The position numbers and the translations under genes were made by a program. Source: CAYMMX01 sp964391675 (lineage in GTDB: Bacteria; Cyanobacteriota; Vampirovibrionia; Gastranaerophilales; Gastranaerophilaceae). Taken from it: a stretch of 64,000 nucleotides of DNA. The notes below the pieces were generated by a model. The model searched no databases, was not told where the DNA came from, and saw only the letters and a program-made list of their open reading frames with translations. The stretch lies in contig CAYMMX010000002.1 of NCBI GenBank assembly GCA_964391675.1, forward strand, positions 1 through 64,000, in the 5' to 3' direction. Shown in pieces: positions 51,669 through 60,312 of this stretch. The first letter of the stretch is position 1, and every line of letters begins with the position of its first letter.

Positions 51669-52470
51669 CTTAAATATAAGAAAAGTTATTATTATTTTTT
51701 TATGTGTACAATTAACAGGGCTTTCTGTTTTTGCAGAAGAACTTGGGCAGGATTATTTTATTGAAAAAACATTGAAATCAAACGATTTATCAATTGAAAC
51801 AACAACTCCAACGCCTATACAAGATGATTTTGTAAATTCAACTTTAAAAAATAAATCTTATACGCTAAAAGTTGAAAAATACACTCCTATAGAAGATAAT
51901 CTTGTTGAAAAAAAAATGATTGAAAAAGATTTTAAAAATTCACCTAATGGCAAGAGTGAAATAAAAGATATTTTTGCGGAAAAATCTCTTGTTCAAAGAC
52001 AGGATGAGATAAAAATCAAAAATAATGAGTATGATATAGACCCTACAAGAAGAATTCCTGTTAAGTTAAAAACAGAACAAGAATACACAACAAAAAAAAA
52101 TCTTGAAGAGGGGCAAATAATTTATTTTAAAGTAGCAGAAGATGTTAAAGTAGGAAACAAAGTATTTATACATAAAGGAACAAATGTAACAGGTCGTGTT
52201 GAAACTGTTTCAATGAACGAAATCATGGGGGTTCCTGCAGATTTAATTATCGAAAAATTTATTGTTAATGCTTCTAATAAAGAAGAATTTATTTTGGAGG
52301 GTGCCAGTTTAAAAAAACATGGTGCTAATAGAGCAATTTGGCTTTATCCTCTTGTTTATGTAGGTTGTTGTTTTTTTGGTGCAGGACTTTTATTTTCACC
52401 AATCAGGGGCGGACATGCAAAATTAAAATCTAAAGAGATTTACCAAGTTTATTATTGCCCCAGTATTTAA
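51661..52470 (+). CDS. Secreted protein, core relative of an island protein
   Basis: Of the 269 residues, a signal peptide (about 1-25, ending VFAEE) is followed by an acidic/lysine-rich linker with two similar stretches (EDNLVEKK and FAEKSLVQ types). A strand domain at about 155-215 (IYFKVAEDVKVGNKVFIHKGTNV) and a C-terminal membrane segment (about 230-250) complete it. The strand domain and the membrane end match the island gene at 15798 in order and motif. It is coupled to the peptidase by overlap. Confidence 0.65.
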   Translation: MNNLNIRKVIIIFLCVQLTGLSVFAEELGQDYFIEKTLKSNDLSIETTTPTPIQDDFVNSTLKNKSYTLKVEKYTPIEDNLVEKKMIEKDFKNSPNGKSEIKDIFAEKSLVQRQDEIKIKNNEYDIDPTRRIPVKLKTEQEYTTKKNLEEGQIIYFKVAEDVKVGNKVFIHKGTNVTGRVETVSMNEIMGVPADLIIEKFIVNASNKEEFILEGASLKKHGANRAIWLYPLVYVGCCFFGAGLLFSPIRGGHAKLKSKEIYQVYYCPSI

Positions 52471-52512
52471 TTTACAAATTGTTAAATAAAAATAGTTCAA
52501 AACGATTTATAT

Positions 52513-52541
52513 TTGATTTAGTGCATTATATATGTTATTAT
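52513..52541 (+). promoter_or_regulatory. Promoter of the acyl-assembly operon
   Basis: TTGATT (52513-52518) and TATTAT (52536-52541) are 17 bp apart. The leader is about 65 nt, holds an ACTTA/TAAGT hairpin and ends with an AGGA site before ATG 52615. The genes after it run tightly to 56182, and the next one begins after an 85-bp gap. Confidence 0.5.
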
Positions 52542-52614
52542 CTGCGTGTAAGGTAAATAATAATGTAAGAGTTTATCATTGTACTTATTTTTGTAAGTAA
52601 AATCAGGAAAAAAA

Positions 52615-53010
52615 ATGAATCTAAAATTGCATCATATAGGTGTAGCTTCTAAAGATATTGAAAAGGAATTCAGTGTTTTTAAAAATTTAGGCTATAAAAA
52701 AATAAGCGAGACATTTGAGGATAAAATCCAAAAAATTAAAGGCGTTTTTATAGATTCACAAAATCAGCCTTGTCTTGAATTATTGGAAAACTTAGATTCT
52801 GACGGTCCGCTTAATCCTTATTTAAAAAAAGGAACTAAATTTTATCATTTTGCATATGAAACAAAAAATATTGAACAAGATTTGGAAGTGTTAGTTAAAG
52901 AAACAAAAGCTTTAGTTGTTGTTCCAATTACGCAAGCCGAGTATTTTGAAAAAATTTGTTTTCTAATGTTACCTAATATGACTTTAATTGAACTTGTTCA
53001 AGAAAGATAA
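52615..53010 (+). CDS. VOC-superfamily protein (glyoxalase/epimerase-like)
   Basis: The 131 residues form two beta-alpha-beta units. Likely metal ligands are the His in LHHIGVASKDI, the His in FYHFAYETKNI and the Glu in LIELVQ. The layout is like methylmalonyl-CoA epimerases and other acyl-thioester VOC enzymes. It is the first gene of the KAS III/ACP/SDR unit, 2 bp before the next gene, so an isomerase role on an acyl thioester is a fair inference. Confidence 0.75.
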   Translation: MNLKLHHIGVASKDIEKEFSVFKNLGYKKISETFEDKIQKIKGVFIDSQNQPCLELLENLDSDGPLNPYLKKGTKFYHFAYETKNIEQDLEVLVKETKALVVVPITQAEYFEKICFLMLPNMTLIELVQER

Positions 53011-53012
53011 AT

Positions 53013-54089
53013 ATGGCAAAATCAATATTAAATAATGCAAAAATTAAAGGAGTTTCAATCGTTGTTGGTGAAAATAAAAGACAGATTGATGATGAACCGC
53101 TATATTATAATAATGATAAAATACAGCTGGAAAGACTTAAAAAAACAATAGGTTTTGATTATCGTTATTGGTCAGATCCTGAAACAACAACTTGTGATTT
53201 ATGTGAGAAAGCTTGCATTTCTTTATTTAAAAAATTATCGATTTCTATAGATTCGATTGATGCAATTATTTCTGTTACACAGACTCCTGATTATTATATG
53301 CCCGGAAATGCTCATGTTTTACATAAAAAATTAAATTTAAATAAAACAACAATTGCTATAGATATCGAGATGGGATGTTCCGGTTATGTTTATGGTCTTT
53401 GGCTTTCTTTTATGATGCTAAATAGCGGATTAAAAAGGATTCTACTTGTTGCAGGAGATACTTTAAGTAAATCCGCAAATATAAAAGATCGTACAGAAGC
53501 TCCATTATTCGGGGATGCTGGCAGTGCAACAATAATTGATTTTGATGAAAAAGCTAAAGAATCTTTTTTTATACTTAAATCAGATGGTGAGGGTGTTGAA
53601 AAAATGTATCAACCGGCTGGAGCATACAGAAATCCTTCTACTGAAGAGACCAGACAGGAGAAACCTGATAAAGATGGAAATATTAGATCTGATGAAAATA
53701 TTTATATGAATGGTTTTGATATTTTTAATTTCACACTGACAGAGCAACCAAAAATTTTAGATGAGATTTTGGAATTTTCAAATAAAAAGAAAGAAGAAAT
53801 TGATTATTTCTTAATGCACCAAGCAAATGTGTACATTGTTGAAACAATTATAAAAAAAGCAAAAATAAATCTTGAAAAAGCTCCTTCAAAATTATTTGCA
53901 CAATTTGGGAATCAAAATTCTGCTTCTATACCCGGAGTTATATGCGGAGCCTTGTCAGAAAGCTTTAAACAGATAAAAAAACAAGTTGTTTTGCAAGGTT
54001 TTGGTATTGGTCTTTCTTGGGGTGCTTGTCAGATGGAATTTGACAATGTAGTTTGTCTTAAACCTGAAGTTTATAAAAAGGAGGTTTAG
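53013..54089 (+). CDS. KAS III-type 3-oxoacyl-ACP synthase, copy 1
   Basis: The 358 residues have the thiolase fold with Cys in EMGCSGYVYGLW, His in FLMHQANVYIVE and Asn in FGNQNSASIPG, so the triad is complete. It joins an acyl-CoA starter to malonyl-ACP, or transfers an acyl group. It differs from FabH by the N-terminal 20 residues and by an insertion with TEETRQEKPDKDG. The following paralogue is similar throughout but distinct, which suggests a heteromeric or two-step use. Confidence 0.88.
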   Translation: MAKSILNNAKIKGVSIVVGENKRQIDDEPLYYNNDKIQLERLKKTIGFDYRYWSDPETTTCDLCEKACISLFKKLSISIDSIDAIISVTQTPDYYMPGNAHVLHKKLNLNKTTIAIDIEMGCSGYVYGLWLSFMMLNSGLKRILLVAGDTLSKSANIKDRTEAPLFGDAGSATIIDFDEKAKESFFILKSDGEGVEKMYQPAGAYRNPSTEETRQEKPDKDGNIRSDENIYMNGFDIFNFTLTEQPKILDEILEFSNKKKEEIDYFLMHQANVYIVETIIKKAKINLEKAPSKLFAQFGNQNSASIPGVICGALSESFKQIKKQVVLQGFGIGLSWGACQMEFDNVVCLKPEVYKKEV

Positions 54090-54090
54090 T

Positions 54091-55218
54091 TTGTCCAATT
54101 CAACATTCAAACATGTAAAAGTAAAAGCAATAGCAACAGTAGTTCCTGAAAAGTACATAGATATTGAAGATGAAATTCAATACTTTGATAATGATGAAAA
54201 AAAATTAAACAGAGCAAAAAAAATTGTAGGATATGGCAGAAGGTATATTGTAGATAAGGGTGTAACAGTAGTTGATTTATGCGAGGAAGCTGCTAATAAT
54301 TTAATAAAAGAAATGAATATTGATAAAGATGAAATTGATGCTCTTGTTTTGGTTAATCAAAGCCCAGATTATTTAATGCCGGCATCTTCGTGCATTCTTC
54401 ATGGCAGACTTTCGCTTAATAAAAAATGTGCTACTTTGGATATAAATCAAGGATGTTCAGGTTATGTTTACGGTCTCTGGCTTGCTCATTCACTTATTGA
54501 AAGCAGAAGTGTTAAAAAAATATTACTCTTAGCAGGTGATACTCCAAGTACACATTCAAGTGTAAAAAATCGTCTTGTAAATCAACTCTTTGGCGATGCA
54601 GCTTCTGCAACTTTAATTGAATTTTCAGAAGAAGAAAATTTATCATATTTTTCCGTTGGAACAGACGGGAAAAGTTGGGATAAAATTATTGCTCCTGCTA
54701 CTGCGAGAAGATTACAACCTGATATTGATACTTGTAAGGAGTTAGTAGACGATAATGGAAATGTTTGGCATCTCAGTGACACGATAATACGTGGAGTTGA
54801 TGTTTTTAATTTTACATTAGAGGTTGGTCCTAAAAATATAAATGAGTTGCTGGAATATTCAAATATTTCAAAAGAACAAATAGATTTTTTTGCTATTCAT
54901 CAGGCAAACAAACAAATAGTTGAGGCTGTTGCAATGAAAGCAAATATTCCGCCGGAAAAAACATCTACAGAAACTTTCTCTAAATATGGCAACAATTCGA
55001 CGAATTCTGTTGCTACAGTAATTTGTGATAAATTAAAAGATAGAGTTACGGATAAAATTTTATTATCAGCTTTTGGAGTAGGTTTAACCTGGTCAAGTGC
55101 AATTATAAATTTTAAAAATGTATACAATGGCGGTATAAAATTTTATAAAACACCAAAAGATATGATGACAAGAGAAGAACAAATTGAATATTGGATAAAA
55201 CAATTTAAAGGAGAATAA
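54091..55218 (+). CDS. KAS III-type 3-oxoacyl-ACP synthase, copy 2
   Basis: TTG 54091 is the start, with AGGAGG 6 bp upstream. The 375 residues keep Cys (NQGCSGYVYGLW), His (FAIHQANKQIVE) and Asn (YGNNSTNSVAT). An extra C-terminal tail of about 25 residues (YKTPKDMMTREEQIEY) is not in copy 1. One copy may choose the starter and the other extend it. It is 2 bp from its neighbours on both sides. Confidence 0.88.
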   Translation: MSNSTFKHVKVKAIATVVPEKYIDIEDEIQYFDNDEKKLNRAKKIVGYGRRYIVDKGVTVVDLCEEAANNLIKEMNIDKDEIDALVLVNQSPDYLMPASSCILHGRLSLNKKCATLDINQGCSGYVYGLWLAHSLIESRSVKKILLLAGDTPSTHSSVKNRLVNQLFGDAASATLIEFSEEENLSYFSVGTDGKSWDKIIAPATARRLQPDIDTCKELVDDNGNVWHLSDTIIRGVDVFNFTLEVGPKNINELLEYSNISKEQIDFFAIHQANKQIVEAVAMKANIPPEKTSTETFSKYGNNSTNSVATVICDKLKDRVTDKILLSAFGVGLTWSSAIINFKNVYNGGIKFYKTPKDMMTREEQIEYWIKQFKGE

Positions 55219-55220
55219 AA

Positions 55221-55439
55221 ATGGAAAGAATCGAATTTTTAGAAAAAATGCAAGATGTTTTACAAATGGAAGATGAATTAACTTTTGACACAGTACTGGA
55301 TTCTCTTGCAGAATGGGATTCTCTTGCTATGATGGCTACAATAGCTTTTTTGGATGCAAATTTTGAGATTAAAACAACATTTAATGATTTTAAGGCAATG
55401 AAAACAGTTGAGGATATTGCAAAAAAAGTGGGATTATAA
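55221..55439 (+). CDS. Acyl carrier protein
   Basis: The 72 residues form a four-helix ACP with the phosphopantetheine Ser in LAEWDSLAMMATIAFLD (DSL, about residues 34-36). It is not the housekeeping acpP type, because the helix II sequence and position within this unit are specific. It carries the growing acyl chain for the KAS III and SDR enzymes. Confidence 0.9.
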   Translation: MERIEFLEKMQDVLQMEDELTFDTVLDSLAEWDSLAMMATIAFLDANFEIKTTFNDFKAMKTVEDIAKKVGL

Positions 55440-55441
55440 TT

Positions 55442-56182
55442 ATGGAAAAATTTAATCAAGATGATATTTTTTTAGTAACTGGCGCAAGTTCAGGAATAGG
55501 TCAAAATGTTGCATTAAAATTAAATGAACTTGGAGCTAAAGTTATAGCAACAGGACGTTCTATAGAAAAACTGCAAGAAACAAAGACATTATCTAAATAT
55601 AATGAAAATATTCTTATTGAACAGAAAGAATTAACAGAAAATATAAATGATTTAGCTAATTGGGTTAAATCATTAAAAGATAAATATGGAAAAATTAGAG
55701 GATTAATTTGTATAGCAGGTCAGGATTTTCCAAACGCTTTACAAGTTCTGGATGAAGAAAAAAGTAAAAAAATATTTGATATTAATTACTTTGCTCCTGT
55801 TTTTTTAGCAAAAGGTTTTGCTGACAGAAGAGTTAATTCAGGTTCTAATGCTTCGATAACTTTTGTTGCTTCTACAGCGGCTGTCCAACCTGAAAAAGGA
55901 CAAACAATATATGCAGCATCTAAAGCAGCACTTATTGCATCGGCAAAATCTATAAGTAAAGAATTAGCTTCAAAAGGAATAAGGGTAAATTGTGTATCTC
56001 CGGCTTATGTTGAAACACCAATGTATTATAAAAATTTACAGACAATAGGAACAAACATTGATCAATATCCTCTTGGAATAGGAAAACCATCTGATATAGC
56101 AGCTATTATTACTTTTCTTGTTTCAGATGAAGCAAGATGGATTACAGGACAAAACTATATTTTGGATGGCGGATATTTATAA
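55442..56182 (+). CDS. Short-chain dehydrogenase, FabG-like ketoreductase
   Basis: The 246 residues have the cofactor site VTGASSGIGQNV (about 13-24), an active-site Ser in VASTAAVQ and YAASKAALIAS with Tyr/Lys (Y-x3-K, about 160-164). They end with GQNYILDGGYL, as in FabG-type SDRs. It probably reduces the 3-oxoacyl group on the ACP. It ends the tight run that begins at 52615. Confidence 0.9.
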   Translation: MEKFNQDDIFLVTGASSGIGQNVALKLNELGAKVIATGRSIEKLQETKTLSKYNENILIEQKELTENINDLANWVKSLKDKYGKIRGLICIAGQDFPNALQVLDEEKSKKIFDINYFAPVFLAKGFADRRVNSGSNASITFVASTAAVQPEKGQTIYAASKAALIASAKSISKELASKGIRVNCVSPAYVETPMYYKNLQTIGTNIDQYPLGIGKPSDIAAIITFLVSDEARWITGQNYILDGGYL

Positions 56183-56267
56183 TAATCTGATAAAGTCAGC
56201 AATTCGTGCTAATATGTAAAGGTGTTGATAAGGATAATTTTAAAGAGAAATCATGGAGGATTAATAC

Positions 56268-56924
56268 TTGTCGAATGATACTAAAAATATAATCATAATA
56301 GGAAATTCAGGATCTTCCAGAGAATGTTTTATGAATTTAAAAGCGGTTATGAAAGTTCATAAAAATATTAGATTTAAGGGGTTTTTAAGTTTTGAAGGTT
56401 ATCAGGCGGATTTGAAAGAATTAAGCAGTTATTTTTTGACAACAGATGATGAGTATAATTATCAAGAAGATGATTATGTAATAATAGGGCTTGGAGATCC
56501 ATATTTAAGAAAAAAAGCTTTTTTAAAACTTAAAGAAAAAAAAGTAAAACTCTTTAATTTAATACATCCGGAAGCATATATAGATGACTCATGTGAAATA
56601 GGCGAAGGAAATGTTATAACGGTGGACTGTTATTTTTCTTGTAATGTAAAAATAGGAGACGGGAATTATTTTAATGGTTTTACAAACTCAGGACATGATG
56701 TTCAGATAGGCAGTTTTAATTTTATAGCGCCTCATGTGCATTTTTTGGGTAATTCTATTATAAAAGACTTAAACACTATAGGAACAATGTCTGTTATACT
56801 TCCTAATGCTAAGATAGGAAATGAAAATAAAATAGCACCTTTAAGTGCTATATATAAAGGATGTAAAGATAAGTGCTATATGCAGGGAAACCCTGCAATA
56901 AAAATAGGAACAAATGAATTATAA
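56268..56924 (+). CDS. PglD/NeuD-type sugar O/N-acyltransferase
   Basis: TTG 56268 has GGAGG 8 bp upstream. The 218 residues start with a nucleotide-fold (IIIIGNSGSSRECF, about 8-21). Left-handed beta-helix hexapeptide repeats follow (about 105-190: IGEGNVITVDC, IGDGNYFNGF, HVHFLGNS). This is the PglD/NeuD family, which acylates UDP-amino sugars. An acyl-ACP donor from the unit upstream is plausible. The stop precedes the radical SAM gene by 10 bp. Confidence 0.85.
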   Translation: MSNDTKNIIIIGNSGSSRECFMNLKAVMKVHKNIRFKGFLSFEGYQADLKELSSYFLTTDDEYNYQEDDYVIIGLGDPYLRKKAFLKLKEKKVKLFNLIHPEAYIDDSCEIGEGNVITVDCYFSCNVKIGDGNYFNGFTNSGHDVQIGSFNFIAPHVHFLGNSIIKDLNTIGTMSVILPNAKIGNENKIAPLSAIYKGCKDKCYMQGNPAIKIGTNEL

Positions 56925-56934
56925 GGAGAATAAA

Positions 56935-58197
56935 ATGCCAGTAGAACAAGAACTACCTCTAATGTATACAGATTATTTGGCTGATTTGGAAGATGGCGTT
57001 ATGAGAATCAGATTAACTCATCAATGTAACTGCAAGTGTGAGTTTTGTTATCAGCAATACTGGTCAGAAGAAGAACAAAACGCTTCTTTAGATCCAAAAA
57101 TATTTTATGAATACTGTAAACCTTTATATAATAGGTTAAAATATATTGCAATGGGCGGGGGTGAAATTACTTATGCAAAAGAGGGCTATAATTATACAAA
57201 ATTCATAGCAGAAAATTACCCTCATATAAATATTTTTACTGAAAGTAACGGATTATTATATAACGAAAAATGGCAAAAATTAGCTGCAAAACACATGTTC
57301 GCTGCTCATTTCTCGGTAAATGCCGCAACTCCTGAAATTTATACAAAATCTTGCTGGAAAGAAGGTGGAGCCGAAGCTTATAAAAAACTTACAACAAATA
57401 TTCAAAATTTAATAAAAGAGCAAGAATCTGTAGGTTTAAAGTATGCTACATCCATTGCAATGGTTGTTAATTCGACAAGTGCAGCAGATGTTTATGATTT
57501 TGTAAAAATGTCTTTAAAGTGGCGCTGCAAAGGTATTATGTTTTATTTTGATACAAGAGAATCATCTGCAGACGGAAAAGGATTTAAAAATCCTGAAATT
57601 ATGGACAACGCACTTAGACTTCTTATGAAAATCGAAAGATTATTGGCAAGACGTTATATGGTTTACTTTAGATTGTGGTTGCCTATGAATTGTACCCAAA
57701 GATTACAATCAGAAATTGAATCAATTCCTATTGAAGAGTTAAAAAAAGAATTTGCAGATTTATTAGAACTTGTTAAAGAGAGAGATATGATAAAAGAATA
57801 TGAAGAAAGAGAAGCTTTGAAAAAAACTATAGGTAAAAAACCTTTATCGATAGAAGAAGATTATTCTCCGTTTTTATATACAATAGATAAGTTATTATCT
57901 GACGGCTCTATAAAGAAAAATATATGTATGGCACCCTTTAAAATGATTGATTTATTTGCAAGCGGAAGACTTGATTTATGCGGCTGGATGAAAAGACCTA
58001 TGCTTAATATAAAAGATTTTATAAAAAATGATACTATTAACTGGGCAGAAGTATTAAACCAACCAATATTTTGTAATATGAGAAAAAAAGCACTGGATTC
58101 TGATTTTTCTTATTGTATGGATTGTTGCCCTCTTAACCCGCAGAATCCTCATTTAAATGATATATTTAAATATAGTTTAAAAAGAAAAGGATATTAA
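56935..58197 (+). CDS. Radical SAM enzyme with C-terminal Fe-S (SPASM-like) region
   Basis: ATG 56935 has AAGGAG 6 bp upstream; an ATG at 56914 lies inside the previous gene without a site. The 420 residues show HQCNCKCEFCYQQ (CxxxCxxC, about 27-39), AMGGGEITYA (about 75-84) and SVNAATPEIY. At the C-terminus CGWMKRP and YCMDCCPLNPQNP offer extra cysteines for auxiliary clusters. It probably modifies a sugar or peptide in this surface locus; the substrate is unknown. Confidence 0.82.
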   Translation: MPVEQELPLMYTDYLADLEDGVMRIRLTHQCNCKCEFCYQQYWSEEEQNASLDPKIFYEYCKPLYNRLKYIAMGGGEITYAKEGYNYTKFIAENYPHINIFTESNGLLYNEKWQKLAAKHMFAAHFSVNAATPEIYTKSCWKEGGAEAYKKLTTNIQNLIKEQESVGLKYATSIAMVVNSTSAADVYDFVKMSLKWRCKGIMFYFDTRESSADGKGFKNPEIMDNALRLLMKIERLLARRYMVYFRLWLPMNCTQRLQSEIESIPIEELKKEFADLLELVKERDMIKEYEEREALKKTIGKKPLSIEEDYSPFLYTIDKLLSDGSIKKNICMAPFKMIDLFASGRLDLCGWMKRPMLNIKDFIKNDTINWAEVLNQPIFCNMRKKALDSDFSYCMDCCPLNPQNPHLNDIFKYSLKRKGY

Positions 58198-58199
58198 GA

Positions 58200-58889
58200 T
58201 TGAAAAAAGAAATAAAAATTAAAATTCATAATTTTATAGTAAAATTTTTAACTTCTTTTATCATTATGAAAGATGTTAAAAAAAGAGTGCAGAATTTATT
58301 TTTGTATACTCCGCCGGCATCTATTTGGCATACTAGTCCACTTAAATTCGGCAAACATTCTTTTTGGGGGAATTTAAAAGTATGGCATAAGGATACAGAA
58401 GTCGGGTCTTTTTGTTCAATATCATGGAATGTTGAGATAGGGACAACCAATCATCCGACAAACTGGTTGTCCACACATATATTTCAATATGTTCAACCTA
58501 CTCATATTGAAACTAATTTATTATTACCAAAAGAAAAGCTATTAAAATTTGAGGGAAATAAACCCGTAAAAGTCGGAAATGATGTATGGATTGGCTGCAA
58601 TGTTATAATTTTAGACGGTGTTGTAATCGGAGACGGGGCTGTAATTGGTGCAGGGGCGGTCGTTACAAAAGATGTTCCTCCTTATGCTATTGTTGGAGGA
58701 GTTCCGGCTAAAGTTATTAGATACAGGTTTGATGAAAAAACTATCAATGATTTATTAGAACTTAAATGGTGGGAATTAGATGATGAAATAATTGAAACAT
58801 TACCGTTTGATAATGTTAATTTGTGTATTGAAAAATTAAAAGAAATTAGAAAAGGATATGCTGGTTTATGCCAAAAGATAAATTATTAA
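58200..58889 (+). CDS. CatB/LbH-type acetyltransferase
   Basis: TTG 58200 has AAAAGGA 8 bp upstream. The 229 residues have a short basic/hydrophobic start and hexapeptide repeats (VKVGNDVWIGCNVIILDGVVI, GAVIGAGAVVTKDVP). The tail AIVGGVPAKVIRYRFDE is typical of xenobiotic and capsule acetyltransferases. It should acetylate a glycan residue. It overlaps the next gene by 22 bp. Confidence 0.85.
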   Translation: MKKEIKIKIHNFIVKFLTSFIIMKDVKKRVQNLFLYTPPASIWHTSPLKFGKHSFWGNLKVWHKDTEVGSFCSISWNVEIGTTNHPTNWLSTHIFQYVQPTHIETNLLLPKEKLLKFEGNKPVKVGNDVWIGCNVIILDGVVIGDGAVIGAGAVVTKDVPPYAIVGGVPAKVIRYRFDEKTINDLLELKWWELDDEIIETLPFDNVNLCIEKLKEIRKGYAGLCQKINY

Positions 58890-59956
58890 CAATAAATGTT
58901 GTTACATATAATCAGGAAAAGTATATTACAAAATGTCTTGAATCTTTAATCTCACAAAAGACCGATTTTAATTATATTATAAGAATTTTTGATGATTGTT
59001 CAACAGATAATACAGGTAAAATCTGCGAAGATTATGCAAAAAAATATCCTAATAAAGTTATTTTTTTACAAAATGAAAAGAATCTTGGAGATGTATTAAA
59101 TGCGAAAAGATCCTATGATAATATTGAGACAAAATATTACATGTATATTGAAGGGGATGATTATTGTTGTGATGATAATAAGTTTCAACTACAAGTAGAT
59201 ATATTGGAGAAACATCCAGAATGCAGTTTTTGTTCTCACCAGACTCTTGCACAAAACCTAAATGACAAAATCCTTGTCAGAAAAAAATGGAAGTACTCTT
59301 CTTTTTTGAAAGAAGGAATTCATAAATATTCCGATCTTGGTACAAAACATAGAATTTGCATTAATACTCATATGTCTTCCAGAATAGTCAGGACAGAATG
59401 TATTGACTTTAGTCCTTGTCCAAGATTATATTTATTTGATTCGACGCAGATGCTTATGTTGCTTGAAAAAGGAGATATGTATTACATAGATAAAATCATG
59501 AGTGTATATCAACAAACAGGTGAGGGTTTGTATTCAGGTTCAAATGCCCTTTATAGAGTATCACACTATACCAAGCACATGCTTCTTTACCAACAGTATT
59601 CTAAAGATAGGTTAGATTTGCTTATATATAAAACTATAAGTAATTATACAAATTATGTTCTTTTAAATTTAAATAATTCAACAAAACCTTTATTTCTGAC
59701 TAAATTCATTATTAAACATAATTACTTTATACCTCTTGTTGTTCTTGATATTTTGTGTGTTCCAATAAATCTTTTTTTATGGTTAAAAAATAAAATTAAC
59801 CCTAAAAGAGAAATTAAAGAGCTAAAAAATATAAATGATAAGATTGATAAGCAAGAAAATCAATTTTTTGAACCATGTAGTAATTGGTTTTGTTTAAGTG
59901 GAGATTCGAAACAATGCAAAGATTTAAATATTTGCCAATGCAGCTGGTCTGAATAA
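58868..59956 (+). CDS. Glycosyltransferase family 2
   Basis: The 362 residues begin LLTINVVTYNQEKYITKCLESL, with IIRIFDDCSTDNTG (sugar-nucleotide site) and YIEGDDYCCDDNKF (DxD-like) as in GT2. About 275-300 is hydrophobic (VVLDILCVPINLFLWL) and may peripherally anchor it. A cysteine-rich tail (CSNWFCLSGDSKQC, CQCSWSE) is unusual. It adds a sugar to the surface polymer. Confidence 0.85.
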   Translation: MPKDKLLTINVVTYNQEKYITKCLESLISQKTDFNYIIRIFDDCSTDNTGKICEDYAKKYPNKVIFLQNEKNLGDVLNAKRSYDNIETKYYMYIEGDDYCCDDNKFQLQVDILEKHPECSFCSHQTLAQNLNDKILVRKKWKYSSFLKEGIHKYSDLGTKHRICINTHMSSRIVRTECIDFSPCPRLYLFDSTQMLMLLEKGDMYYIDKIMSVYQQTGEGLYSGSNALYRVSHYTKHMLLYQQYSKDRLDLLIYKTISNYTNYVLLNLNNSTKPLFLTKFIIKHNYFIPLVVLDILCVPINLFLWLKNKINPKREIKELKNINDKIDKQENQFFEPCSNWFCLSGDSKQCKDLNICQCSWSE

Positions 59957-60071
59957 TTATAAATAAAATTAATTAAAAAAAATGATTGTTATTGCCAACT
60001 AAGTAAAAATACGGACTTTAATTTTTAATAGTTTTAGCTTATAATACTTACGAAATTAAGGTGAATCAACA

Positions 60072-60305
60072 TTGACTGAAAATAAAATTAAACTAACTAA
60101 ACGAGAATCAGAAATTATGACACTCATTTCTATGGGATTATTAAACAAAGAAATTTCTCAAAGGTTAAAGATATCTGTAAGAACAACAGAAGCATACATA
60201 AGAAAAATTTATATTAAAATAAGAGCACAAAACAGGTCAAACGCTGTTGCAATTTTCATAAAAAATAATTTATCTATGGAAAAACAGATAATAAGAGATA
60301 TATAA
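60072..60305 (+). CDS. Stand-alone LuxR-type HTH regulator
   Basis: TTG 60072 has AAGGTG upstream. The 77 residues are only the GerE/LuxR DNA-binding domain: LTKRESEIMTLISMGLLNKEI, SVRTTEAYIRKIYIKI and the C-terminal helix. No receiver or ligand domain is present. It sits between the two halves of the glycan locus and could regulate it. Confidence 0.82.
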   Translation: MTENKIKLTKRESEIMTLISMGLLNKEISQRLKISVRTTEAYIRKIYIKIRAQNRSNAVAIFIKNNLSMEKQIIRDI

Positions 60306-60312
60306 TTATTTT

